DNA of 5,685 nt, taken from assembly GCA_017631135.1 (NCBI GenBank), contig JAGBTW010000017.1, positions 1 through 5,685 of the forward strand. Reading direction: 5' to 3'. Source of the DNA: Alistipes sp. (GTDB taxonomy: Bacteria > Bacteroidota > Bacteroidia > Bacteroidales > Rikenellaceae). The notes beneath the pieces are model-generated. The model saw only the letters and a program-made list of their open reading frames with translations. It was not told where the DNA came from and ran no database searches. Shown in pieces: positions 1-5,685 of this stretch; the first letter of the stretch is position 1; every line of letters begins with the position of its first letter. The translations under genes and the position numbers were made by a program.

Positions 1-428
1 ATGCCCTTGGGTGTGCAAGGGAGCACGCAGGGCTGCTTGAGCCACAACTTCGCCACATTCATGGGGTGGAAAGCGTCCACATCCTTCTCAGGCGATATGG
101 CAGCGATAACCTTGTTCTCGTCGATATGCTTGGGCAAGGGCAACTGGATGAGGATGCCATCAACGTCATTATCGTTATTTAGCTCCTCGACAAGTGCCAA
201 GAGCTCCTCCTCGGTGATGGTTGCCTCGCGACGAAGCGTCGTGTTGCGTATGCCCACCTCGTCGGCAGCCTTCGCCTTGCCCGTAACATACGAGACGCTA
301 CCTGGGTCGTCACCCACAAGGACAACAACAAGGTTGGGCACACGACCATATTCCTTGTCGAGTGCCGCGACCTTCACCTTGAGCTCCTCCTTGAGTGACT
401 TCGATAATTCTTTACCACTTATAATCAT
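1..428 (-). CDS. folD: FolD, bifunctional methylene-THF dehydrogenase / methenyl-THF cyclohydrolase (partial, C-terminus off left edge)
   Basis: FolD is a cytoplasmic enzyme that oxidises 5,10-methylene-THF to methenyl-THF with NAD(P)+ and hydrolyses it to 10-formyl-THF. Translation from the ATG at 428 (MIISGKEL) gives 142 residues before the edge, about half of the usual 280-300. Visible family marks are VVVLVGDDPGSVSYV (34-48), then GKAKAADEVGI (50-60) with the likely catalytic Lys51 and partner Tyr47. DGILIQLPLPKHID (90-103) holds Gln95, KDVDAFHP (115-122) holds the active-site Asp118, and LPCTPKG (136-142) leads into the NAD(P)-binding half, which is missing only because the window ends. 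The usual glycine of KDVDGFHP is alanine here. It is the last visible gene, 26 nt after purD, and its product supplies the formyl donor used by PurN and PurH. Only a weak purine stretch precedes the ATG. Identification is firm; whether the missing half is intact is unknown. Confidence 0.95.
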   Translation of the reverse strand, partial: MIISGKELSKSLKEELKVKVAALDKEYGRVPNLVVVLVGDDPGSVSYVTGKAKAADEVGIRNTTLRREATITEEELLALVEELNNDNDVDGILIQLPLPKHIDENKVIAAISPEKDVDAFHPMNVAKLWLKQPCVLPCTPKG

Positions 429-432
429 AAGT

Positions 433-456
433 TCTCAATTTAACAATTACACAATT
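433..456. repeat. Three 8-bp-spaced CAATT units in the purD-folD gap
   Basis: The plus strand reads TCTCAATT, TAACAATT, ACACAATT back to back, so CAATT recurs with an exact 8-bp period. The last unit overlaps the purD stop codon (455-457). The first half of each unit varies. This may be a decayed tandem repeat or chance in AT-rich DNA; no function can be assigned. Confidence 0.4.
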
Positions 457-1699
457 AGCGGAACGCCTTTGCGCCAATGTCTGTGCGATGGAAAAGGTTG
501 TCGCACTCGATACGCTGAACATCAGCCTCCGCCTTCTGCTGTGCCTCGCGGAGCGTTGCTGCCTCCGCAACCACAAACAACACACGACCGCCATTCGTCA
601 CAAGCTCGCCATCCTTCATGGCTGTGCCCATGTGGTAGACCTTTGACTCCACATTCTCAACGCCACGGATGACATGACCCTTGGTGTAGTCGCCAGGATA
701 GCCCTTTGACGCAAGCACAATGCCAAGCGTAGCACCCTCCGACCACTCCGCCGTGGGCTGCTCGTTAGAGGCTACTGCCATAAACACGTCGATAGCATCG
801 CTCTTCAAGCGGGGCAACACAACCTCGGTCTCGGGGTCGCCAAAGCGAGCGTTGAACTCGATAACCTTGATGCCGTTGGGGGTCTTCATCAAGCCACCAT
901 ACAGAACACCAGTGAAGGGTGTACCCTCCTCGACCATAGCATCAGCTACGCGCTGCATGATATTCTCCATGGCGTAGGCGTGGTCCTCCTCGGTGATGAA
1001 GGGCAACTCTGTGTAAGCGCCCATGCCGCCTGTGTTGGGACCCTCGTCGTTGTCGTAGGCGCGCTTGTGGTCCTGCGCTACGGGCATCGCACAAATCTTA
1101 TTGCCCGCAACAAAGCACATTAATGAAAACTCCTCGCCAGTGAGGAACTCCTCGATGACCACCCTACCCTCGCCAAACTTGGTGTCGAGGAGCATATCGC
1201 GCAACGTAGCCTCTGCCTCCTCCATTGTAGTGGCGATAACTACGCCCTTACCTGCTGCCAAGCCGTCGTACTTCAACACTGTGGTGAGTGAGCCTCGCTT
1301 GACGTATGCCAAAGCTGCGTCGAAGTCAGAGAATGTCTCGTATGCCGCAGTAGGAACGTCGTACTTAACCATGAGGCGCTTTGCGAAGTCCTTGCTTGCC
1401 TCAATCTCGGCTGCAGCCTTTGTGGGGCCGAAGATTTTGAGACCCTCCTCGCGGAAGCGGTCTACAACACCCGCAGCCAATGCCGCCTCGGGACCTACGA
1501 CCGTGAGGTCGATGGCATTAGCCTTGGCGAACTCCACGAGCTTCTCGACCTCGGTGTCTTTGATTGCCACGCACTCGGCAAGCTGTGCGATGCCAGCATT
1601 GCCAGGTGCTGCGTATATCTTTGGTGCTCGGGGCGAGCGCGAGATAGCCTCGACAATGGCGTGCTCACGACCACCCGAACCAATAACTAATACATTCAT
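455..1699 (-). CDS. purD: PurD, phosphoribosylamine-glycine ligase (GAR synthetase)
   Basis: PurD joins phosphoribosylamine and glycine with ATP to give GAR, step 2 of purine synthesis, in the cytoplasm. The 414-residue protein is slightly shorter than the usual 420-430 but complete. The N-terminal domain opens with GSGGREHA (7-14) and has VVGPEAALAAGVVD (67-80). The ATP-grasp part includes SKDFAKRLM (102-110), KYDGLAAGKGV (143-153), EEFLTGEEFSLM (183-194) and DHKRAYDNDEGPNTGGMGAY (210-229). EFNARFGDPETEVVLPRL (281-298) carries the metal- and ATP-binding Glu/Asn. The C-terminal domain has TNGGRVL (368-374) and ends with RTDIGAKAF. An oddity is Tyr144 where I recall Ala as usual (KADG). The ATG at 1699 is fixed by the immediate glycine-rich motif. 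It has no Shine-Dalgarno sequence; the DNA before it is a 7-bp tandem repeat. It follows purH after 68 nt, the widest gap of the operon, and precedes folD by 26 nt. Confidence 0.98.
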   Translation of the reverse strand: MNVLVIGSGGREHAIVEAISRSPRAPKIYAAPGNAGIAQLAECVAIKDTEVEKLVEFAKANAIDLTVVGPEAALAAGVVDRFREEGLKIFGPTKAAAEIEASKDFAKRLMVKYDVPTAAYETFSDFDAALAYVKRGSLTTVLKYDGLAAGKGVVIATTMEEAEATLRDMLLDTKFGEGRVVIEEFLTGEEFSLMCFVAGNKICAMPVAQDHKRAYDNDEGPNTGGMGAYTELPFITEEDHAYAMENIMQRVADAMVEEGTPFTGVLYGGLMKTPNGIKVIEFNARFGDPETEVVLPRLKSDAIDVFMAVASNEQPTAEWSEGATLGIVLASKGYPGDYTKGHVIRGVENVESKVYHMGTAMKDGELVTNGGRVLFVVAEAATLREAQQKAEADVQRIECDNLFHRTDIGAKAFR

Positions 1700-1704
1700 A
1701 AATA

Positions 1705-1732
1705 ATTAGTAATGAGGAATTAGTAATTAGTA
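1705..1732. repeat. Heptanucleotide tandem repeat (ATTAGTA)n between purH and purD
   Basis: Read on the plus strand, four 7-bp units follow without gaps: ATTAGTA (1705-1711), ATGAGGA (1712-1718), ATTAGTA (1719-1725) and ATTAGTA (1726-1732). Three are identical and one differs at two positions. A weaker fifth copy (ATAAATA, 1698-1704) would reach into the purD start codon. On the transcribed strand the unit is TACTAAT, so the repeat forms the 5' side of the purD start and takes the place of a ribosome binding site. Short heptameric repeats of this kind occur in intergenic DNA of several bacterial groups. Copy number may vary between strains; a role in purD translation is only a guess. Confidence 0.8.
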
Positions 1733-1745
1733 ATGTTTTTTAACA

Positions 1746-1773
1746 CATTAATTGCCCTTTATCACAATTAATG
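1746..1773 (-). other. Perfect 9-bp inverted repeat (hairpin) across the purH stop codon
   Basis: On the transcribed strand the last His codon and the TAA stop of purH begin the arm CATTAATTG. A 10-nt loop (TGATAAAGGG) follows, and then the exact reverse complement CAATTAATG. The stem is AT-rich (two G-C pairs) and is followed by an A-rich, not U-rich, stretch, so it is not a standard intrinsic terminator of the operon. It could stabilise or help process the mRNA between purH and purD, or slightly reduce read-through. Function is inferred only from the symmetry. Confidence 0.5.
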
Positions 1774-3297
1774 CTTAAAATGACGCATGCCAGTAGTCAA
1801 CATTGTCATGCCGAACTCGTTAGCCTTCTTCACAGAGTCCTCGTCGCGCACGCTACCGCCAGGCTGCACAAGCGCTGTGACGCCATACTGCTGGGCGAGG
1901 GTTACGGTGTCGTCGAAGGGGAAGAAGCCGTCAGAAGCGAGCACAAGACCCTCGGTAAAGCCCGCAGCCTTTGCCTGCTTAAGAGCAATCTCGGCAGAGC
2001 CCACGCGGTTCATCTGTCCAGCACCAACGCCCACGGTGTGACCATCCTTAACAACAACGATGGCGTTAGACTTGACATGCTTAACGATGCGCCAGCCAAA
2101 GTTCATATCCTCAATCTCCGCAGCTGATGGCTTGCGCTCTGTAACACACATATCGGCAACAACCTCCTTGGTGTCGGTGTCGAGCTTCTGAACCAAGAGA
2201 CCACCATTTACGGTGACATACTGCATCTGCTCGTTGTCCGATGACGACATGTCGACCTGCAAGAGGCGCAAGTTCTTCTTTGTGCAGAGCACCTCGAGTG
2301 CCTCATCCGAGAACGAGGGCGCCATGATAATCTCCAAGAAGATGGGCTTCATGAGCTCTGCAACCTCCTTGGTAATCTCGCGGTTGACAGCCACGATACC
2401 GCCAAAGATGCTCACCGTGTCAGCCTCGTAAGCCTTCTGCCATGCCTCCTTGATATCCTTGCCGATGGCAGCACCACAGGGGTTCATGTGCTTGAGACCC
2501 ACTGCGAAAGGCTCGCTGAACTCACGCACAATGTTAAGTGCGGCGTTAGCGTCCTGGATGTTATTATACGACATCTCCTTGCCATTGAGCTGCTTTGCGG
2601 TAGCCAACGAGTAAGGCACCTTCTCTCTCGAAGCGTAGAACTTTGCCGACTGGTGGGGATTCTCGCCATAGCGCAACGACTGAACAAGGTCGAACGACGC
2701 AAAGAGTTTCTCGTTCAACTCCGCCTGCTTGCGCATATATGTTGCGATGCACATGTCGTACTCTGCGGTGTGGGTATAAGCCTTTGCCGAGAGCTCGAGG
2801 CGTGTCTTGAGGGTAGTGTTGCCACCCTCCTCAATCTCCGAGATGATGCGAGCGTAGTCCACGGGGTCGCACACAACGGTTACATCGCGGTAGTTCTTTG
2901 CTGCAGAGCGCAACATAGAGGGACCACCGATGTCGATATTCTCGATTGCATCCTCCATCTTAACATCGGGCTTGGCGATGGTCTGGCGGAAGGGGTACAG
3001 GTTTACGCAAACCATGTCGATGAACTCAATCGAGTTATCCTTCAACGCCTTCAAATGGCTCTCATCATCGCGACGCGCCAACAGACCACCATGCACCTTG
3101 GGGTGAAGGGTCTTTACGCGGCCATCACAAATCTCGGGAAAGCCCGTAACATCGCTAATGCCAATGGTCTTAACGCCACTATCCTCAAGGAGTTTTTGAG
3201 TACCGCCCGTAGCGATAATCTCCCAACCCAAGCGACGTAGGTTCTCGCAGAACTCTACAACGCCCGTCTTGTCGCTTACACTTACTAATGCTCGCAT
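1768..3297 (-). CDS. purH: PurH, bifunctional AICAR formyltransferase / IMP cyclohydrolase
   Basis: PurH carries out the last two steps of IMP synthesis: it formylates AICAR with 10-formyl-THF and then closes the ring to IMP. At 509 residues it is close to the Bacillus length (about 512). The N-terminal IMP cyclohydrolase (MGS-like fold, about 1-150) shows VSDKTGVVEF (7-16), ATGGTQKLLEDSGV (29-42), DGRVKTLHPKVHGGLLARR (58-76) and IDIGGPSMLRSAAKN (121-135). The C-terminal formyltransferase shows LRYGENPHQSAKFY (208-221), KQLNGKEMSYNNIQDANAAL (235-254), KHMNPCG (269-275) with the catalytic Lys269-His270 pair, SIFGGIVAVN (296-305), VGVGAGQMNRVGS (422-434) and ASDGFFPFDD (454-463). It ends TTGMRHFKH, the family's normal C-terminus. 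The ATG at 3297 lies 4 nt after the purN TAG, so translation is probably coupled; no Shine-Dalgarno sequence is visible. Both domains look intact. Confidence 0.98.
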   Translation of the reverse strand: MRALVSVSDKTGVVEFCENLRRLGWEIIATGGTQKLLEDSGVKTIGISDVTGFPEICDGRVKTLHPKVHGGLLARRDDESHLKALKDNSIEFIDMVCVNLYPFRQTIAKPDVKMEDAIENIDIGGPSMLRSAAKNYRDVTVVCDPVDYARIISEIEEGGNTTLKTRLELSAKAYTHTAEYDMCIATYMRKQAELNEKLFASFDLVQSLRYGENPHQSAKFYASREKVPYSLATAKQLNGKEMSYNNIQDANAALNIVREFSEPFAVGLKHMNPCGAAIGKDIKEAWQKAYEADTVSIFGGIVAVNREITKEVAELMKPIFLEIIMAPSFSDEALEVLCTKKNLRLLQVDMSSSDNEQMQYVTVNGGLLVQKLDTDTKEVVADMCVTERKPSAAEIEDMNFGWRIVKHVKSNAIVVVKDGHTVGVGAGQMNRVGSAEIALKQAKAAGFTEGLVLASDGFFPFDDTVTLAQQYGVTALVQPGGSVRDEDSVKKANEFGMTMLTTGMRHFKH

Positions 3298-3301
3298 ATA
3301 T

Positions 3302-3880
3302 CTATAACAGTTTATTGTTTATCAATTTATTAATGGTCTTAACATAGAGCTTATGCTCGATGCCATGGATGATGTTCGTGAGCTCCTCGATGTCGCTACC
3401 CTCGTAGACAACACCCGCCTGGTCGATGATGCGACCACCGTCCAAAGTCTCGTCAACAAAGTGTGTGGTAACGCCAAAGAGTTTTACACCATAGTCTACT
3501 GCATCCTGGATGGCATGTGCACCTTTGAACGAGGGCAACAACGAGGGGTGGATGTTGACAATGCGGCGCTCGTAACGCTCCAAGAGCACCTTACCCACGA
3601 TGCGCATATATCCCGCAAGGCAGACAAAGTCCACACCGCGCTCATCGAGCATCGTAGCCAACACCGTCTCGTATGCCTCGCGCGAGCCATACTCCTTGGG
3701 GTTGAAGGCGAAGCACTCTGTGCCGTAACGCTTTGCGCGCTCAAGCACATAAGCACCAGGCTTGTCGCACACCAAGAGCACAACCTCGGCATTTACGAGA
3801 CCCTCGCTACACGCCTTGGCTATAGCCTCATAGTTGCTGCCACTGCCACTAGCGAATACGGCTAAACGTGTCTTTTTCAT
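3302..3880 (-). CDS. purN: PurN, phosphoribosylglycinamide formyltransferase (GAR transformylase)
   Basis: PurN transfers the formyl group of 10-formyl-THF to GAR, giving FGAR (step 3). With the ATG at 3880 the protein has 192 residues, near the usual 190-212. FASGSGSNYEAI (9-20) is the phosphate-binding loop. LAGYMRI (88-94) and NIHPSLLPSFKGAHAIQDA (109-127) follow, with Asn109 and His111 as catalytic residues. GVTTHFVDETLDGGRII (136-152) supplies Asp147, completing the Asn-His-Asp set known from E. coli PurN. The reading frame stays open upstream to a TTG at 3895, but that would add only five residues. The ATG has a GAGGG stretch (3889-3893) 8 nt before it and begins with MKK directly before the first strand, so I prefer it. 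The last ten codons are AT-rich (Asn, Lys, Leu), unlike the rest. The gene starts 15 nt after purM and ends 4 nt before purH. Confidence 0.97.
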   Translation of the reverse strand: MKKTRLAVFASGSGSNYEAIAKACSEGLVNAEVVLLVCDKPGAYVLERAKRYGTECFAFNPKEYGSREAYETVLATMLDERGVDFVCLAGYMRIVGKVLLERYERRIVNIHPSLLPSFKGAHAIQDAVDYGVKLFGVTTHFVDETLDGGRIIDQAGVVYEGSDIEELTNIIHGIEHKLYVKTINKLINNKLL

Positions 3881-3888
3881 AGGTTTAG

Positions 3889-3893
3889 CCCTC
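3889..3893 (-). promoter_or_regulatory. Shine-Dalgarno-like GAGGG before purN
   Basis: The transcribed strand reads GAGGG, then 8 nt, then the ATG at 3880. This is the only purine-rich ribosome-binding-site candidate of good spacing in the window, and it decides between the ATG and the in-frame TTG at 3895. The other fully visible starts (purM, purH, purD) have nothing comparable. Confidence 0.5.
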
Positions 3894-3906
3894 AATTAGA
3901 GAATTG
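3893..3906 (-). other. Small inverted repeat across the purM stop codon
   Basis: The transcribed strand has CAATT, a CTCT loop, then AATTG, covering the final codons and TAA stop of purM. The stem is 5 bp and AT-rich, so weak. It abuts the GAGGG before purN and could hide or position it, but chance is a fair explanation. Confidence 0.25.
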
Positions 3907-4924
3907 TCACACCCTCACCCTCGACTACGCGACCGATAACCGAAGCGCGCTCGCCACACTCGGCAAGGATAGAGATAGCCTTCTGGGCATCAGCCTCGGG
4001 CAATGCGATAACCATACCGATACCCATGTTGAAGATGTTGAACATCTCTCTGTGACCAACCTTGCCATACTTCTCCAAGAGGCGGAATACGGGCAAAATC
4101 TCCCATGAGCCCTCCTTAACCTCTACGCCCTGACCATCCTTCAAGATGCGGGGGATGTTCTCGTCGTAACCACCACCTGTGATGTGGCTGATGCCGTGAA
4201 CATCACACTCGGCGATGACCTTCAATACCTGCTTAACGTAGATGCGTGTGGGGGTGAGAAGCGCCTCACCAAGTGTGCGACCAGGAATCTCGGGATATAT
4301 CTCGTCGAGCTTGAGGTTGTTATCACTAACTACTTTACGCACAAGGCTAAAGCCATTAGAGTGAACACCGCTTGAGGCGATACCTACCAACACATCGCCA
4401 ACCTTGACACGCTCACCAGCGTCGATGAGCTTCGAGCGCTCTACAACACCCACGGTGAAACCTGCGATGTCGTACTCGCCATCCTGATACATGCCAGGCA
4501 TCTCGGCAGTCTCGCCACCAACGAGTGCACAGCCAGCCTGACGGCAACCCTCTGCAACACCCGCAACGATAGCCTCGACCTTTGCGGGCTCGTTGTGACC
4601 AACAGCAACATAGTCCAAGAACACCAAAGGCTCTGCGCCCTGTGCCAAGACGTCGTTAACACACATTGCTACAGCGTCGATACCGATGGTATCGTGCTTG
4701 TCCATCTCGAAAGCCAACTTAAGCTTTGTGCCTACGCCATCGGTACCGCTAACCAACACGGGCTCCTTGATGTTGAGCGCTGCGAGGTCAAACATACCAC
4801 CGAAAGCACCAATGTTACCCATTGAGCCTACGCGCTTTGTAGATGAAACATGCGACTTGATGCGTCGAACAACTTCGTAACCAGCCTCGAGATTTACACC
4901 AGCTGCTTCGTAACTTTTTGCCAT
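3896..4924 (-). CDS. purM: PurM, phosphoribosylformylglycinamidine cyclo-ligase (AIR synthetase)
   Basis: PurM closes the imidazole ring of FGAM with ATP to give AIR, step 5 of the pathway. The 342 residues match the usual length (E. coli 345). The start [19 protein letters not shown] (1-19) is the typical N-terminus. [10 protein letters not shown] (38-47), [14 protein letters not shown] (59-72) and the signature [20 protein letters not shown] (77-96) follow. [11 protein letters not shown] (136-146), [12 protein letters not shown] (152-163), [15 protein letters not shown] (184-198), [11 protein letters not shown] (224-234), [15 protein letters not shown] (247-261) and [11 protein letters not shown] (295-305) complete the two-domain PurM/AIRS fold (N-terminal ATP-binding half, C-terminal half). 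No key motif is missing. The ATG at 4924 lies 20 nt after purF and has only A/T-rich DNA before it. The sequence recalls the Bacillus enzyme closely, and lacks the different N-terminus I associate with Bacteroides PurM; this comparison is from memory. Confidence 0.98.
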   Translation of the reverse strand: MAKSYEAAGVNLEAGYEVVRRIKSHVSSTKRVGSMGNIGAFGGMFDLAALNIKEPVLVSGTDGVGTKLKLAFEMDKHDTIGIDAVAMCVNDVLAQGAEPLVFLDYVAVGHNEPAKVEAIVAGVAEGCRQAGCALVGGETAEMPGMYQDGEYDIAGFTVGVVERSKLIDAGERVKVGDVLVGIASSGVHSNGFSLVRKVVSDNNLKLDEIYPEIPGRTLGEALLTPTRIYVKQVLKVIAECDVHGISHITGGGYDENIPRILKDGQGVEVKEGSWEILPVFRLLEKYGKVGHREMFNIFNMGIGMVIALPEADAQKAISILAECGERASVIGRVVEGEGVTIL

Positions 4925-4944
4925 GATATACTATGTATTTATTA

Positions 4945-5685
4945 TTATTTATTCAACTTATTCTTATACAACGATGTGGGGTAACAGCCGTTGAAGCATG
5001 CCATGCACAACTCCGAGCGGTTGCCACTCTTGAGCAAAGCCTCCTCCGACAAGAACTCCAACGAGTCTGCCTCGATAGCCTTGCAAGCCTCCTCCTTTGA
5101 CATGCGCGCACAGAGCAACTCCTCGCGCGTAGACATGTCGATGCCGTAGAAGCAGGGATTGGTGATTGCGGGGCTCGCGATGCGTACATGAACCTCCTTG
5201 GCACCCGCCTCCTTCAACAAGCGCACGATGCGCAACGATGTAGTACCGCGCACGATAGAGTCGTCGATAAGCACCACCGACTTGCCCTTAACCAACGAGC
5301 GCACAGCCGAGAGCTTCATGCGCACACCCTTCTCGCGCATCTCCTGCGAGGGCTGGATGAAGGTACGAGCGATGTACTTATTCTTGATGAGACCCATCTC
5401 ATAGGGGATGCCACTTGCCTCGGAGTAGCCGATAGCGGCGCTGATGCTCGAGTCGGGCACACCGATGACAACATCTGCCTTTGTGGGGCACTGCTCATAG
5501 AGGTAGCGGCCCGAGAGCTTGCGGAAGGAGTGCACATTGCAGCCCTCGATATCGCTATCGGGGCGAGCAAAGTAGATGTACTCCATTGCACACATCAAGT
5601 GGCGCTGATACTGCGAGTAGCGACTTGTGCGGATGCCATGGTGGTCAATGGTGATAATCTCACCTGGCTCGACATCGCGGATATA
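4945..5685 (-). CDS. purF: PurF, amidophosphoribosyltransferase, Fe-S type (partial, N-terminus off right edge)
   Basis: PurF commits PRPP to purine synthesis by making phosphoribosylamine with ammonia from glutamine. The visible 246 residues are the C-terminal half of a protein usually 460-510 long. The frame is open to the right edge (YIRDVEPGEI at the start), so the internal TTG/ATG codons near 5598 are not the real start. The catalytic Cys and glutaminase domain lie outside. CAMEYIYFARPDS (32-44), GVPDSSISAAIGY (75-87), the flexible loop around FIQPSQEMREKGVRMKLSAV (109-128) and the PRPP-binding VVLIDDSIVRGTTS (137-150) define the phosphoribosyltransferase domain. Cysteines at 32, 178 (NPCFYGID) and 227/230 (CMACF) match the four 4Fe-4S ligands of Bacillus PurF, so this is the oxygen-sensitive, cluster-bearing type, which is normally made with a propeptide. 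It ends in tandem TAA stops, 20 nt before purM. It is probably subject to nucleotide feedback inhibition, as in the family. Confidence 0.97.
   Translation of the reverse strand, partial: YIRDVEPGEIITIDHHGIRTSRYSQYQRHLMCAMEYIYFARPDSDIEGCNVHSFRKLSGRYLYEQCPTKADVVIGVPDSSISAAIGYSEASGIPYEMGLIKNKYIARTFIQPSQEMREKGVRMKLSAVRSLVKGKSVVLIDDSIVRGTTSLRIVRLLKEAGAKEVHVRIASPAITNPCFYGIDMSTREELLCARMSKEEACKAIEADSLEFLSEEALLKSGNRSELCMACFNGCYPTSLYKNKLNK

Larger units (their letters stand above)
1..5685 (-). other. Purine biosynthesis operon purF-purM-purN-purH-purD-folD
   Basis: Six genes in one direction with gaps of 20, 15, 4, 68 and 26 nt, no opposing gene and no convincing internal terminator or promoter, are best read as one transcription unit running right to left. 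The order purF-M-N-H-D is the second half of the classic Bacillus purine operon; folD is added at the end. The promoter and any control element (purine repressor site or riboswitch leader) must lie beyond the right edge. The widest gap, before purD, is the only plausible place for a change in transcript level. Confidence 0.85.

Noticed and set aside
1..672. Long open frame on the plus strand (223 codons)
   Set aside because: It runs antisense through folD, the gap and the end of purD. The protein is low-complexity Ser/Thr-rich and has no recognisable domain; openness follows from the rarity of TTA, CTA and TCA codons in the real genes.
1065..1709. Plus-strand open frame of 214 codons opposite purD
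   Set aside because: Antisense shadow of a clearly conserved gene, with no recognisable motif and no start signal.
1700..1767. Internal promoter or riboswitch before purD
   Set aside because: I saw no Bacteroidota-type TAnnTTTG box or usual -35/-10 pair. The gap is too short and too AT-rich to hold a purine riboswitch aptamer.
1735..1773. Intrinsic terminator in the purH-purD gap
   Set aside because: The hairpin is AT-rich and is followed on the transcribed strand by A residues, not U residues. The T-run on the plus strand lies before the hairpin in that direction, so it does not fit there either.
2488..3240. Plus-strand open frame of 250 codons opposite purH
   Set aside because: The longest antisense frame, but it lies wholly inside purH and its sequence matches nothing I recognise. 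A codon-bias artefact is the simplest reading.
3353..3865. Plus-strand open frame of 170 codons opposite purN
   Set aside because: Wholly antisense to purN, whose catalytic motifs are all intact; no independent support.
3881..3895. TTG at 3895 as the purN start
   Set aside because: It begins directly after the purM stop, adds five residues of no family character and lacks a ribosome binding site, whereas the ATG at 3880 has GAGGG at good spacing.
4945..5598. A complete 217-aa protein starting near 5598
   Set aside because: The frame continues upstream to the right edge with PurF-like sequence (RDVEPGEI), so this is the C-terminal part of a longer purF, not a short gene.

Overview
The window holds six consecutive genes, all on the minus strand. 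In transcription order (right to left) they are purF (5' end cut by the right edge), purM, purN, purH, purD and folD (3' end cut by the left edge). It is a compact de novo purine biosynthesis operon. Gaps between genes are 20, 15, 4, 68 and 26 nt, no gene lies on the plus strand, and no stretch over 300 bases lacks a gene. No RNA gene, insertion sequence, CRISPR array, riboswitch or convincing promoter or terminator was seen.

The products cover most of the route from PRPP to IMP. PurF makes phosphoribosylamine (step 1), PurD makes GAR (step 2), PurN formylates GAR (step 3), PurM makes AIR (step 5), and PurH carries out the last two steps (AICAR to FAICAR to IMP). FolD interconverts methylene-, methenyl- and 10-formyl-tetrahydrofolate. 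10-formyl-THF is the one-carbon donor for both PurN and PurH, so the operon carries enzymes and cofactor supply together. The enzymes for FGAM synthesis (PurL/Q/S) and for AIR to AICAR (PurE/K/C/B) are not here and must lie upstream or elsewhere.

The host is uncertain. Coding DNA is of moderate GC with AT-rich gaps, and purM, purH and purD have no Shine-Dalgarno sequence before their ATG. That pattern suggests Bacteroidota (probably Bacteroidales). Against this, the gene order purF-M-N-H-D and the protein sequences (342-aa PurM with the short N-terminus, Fe-S type PurF, PurN with a GSGSN start, FolD with an LPCTPKG motif) match the Bacillus/Clostridia type as I remember it. The host could be a Bacteroidota member with a Gram-positive-type operon, or another lineage; the sequence alone does not settle it.

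Non-coding structure is concentrated in the small gaps. The 68-nt purH-purD gap has a run of 7-bp tandem repeats (ATTAGTA on the plus strand) and a perfect 9-bp inverted repeat straddling the purH stop codon. The purD-folD gap has three 8-bp-spaced CAATT units. These are modest signals. I found no evidence of a novel biological system here; the window is mainly a housekeeping operon.
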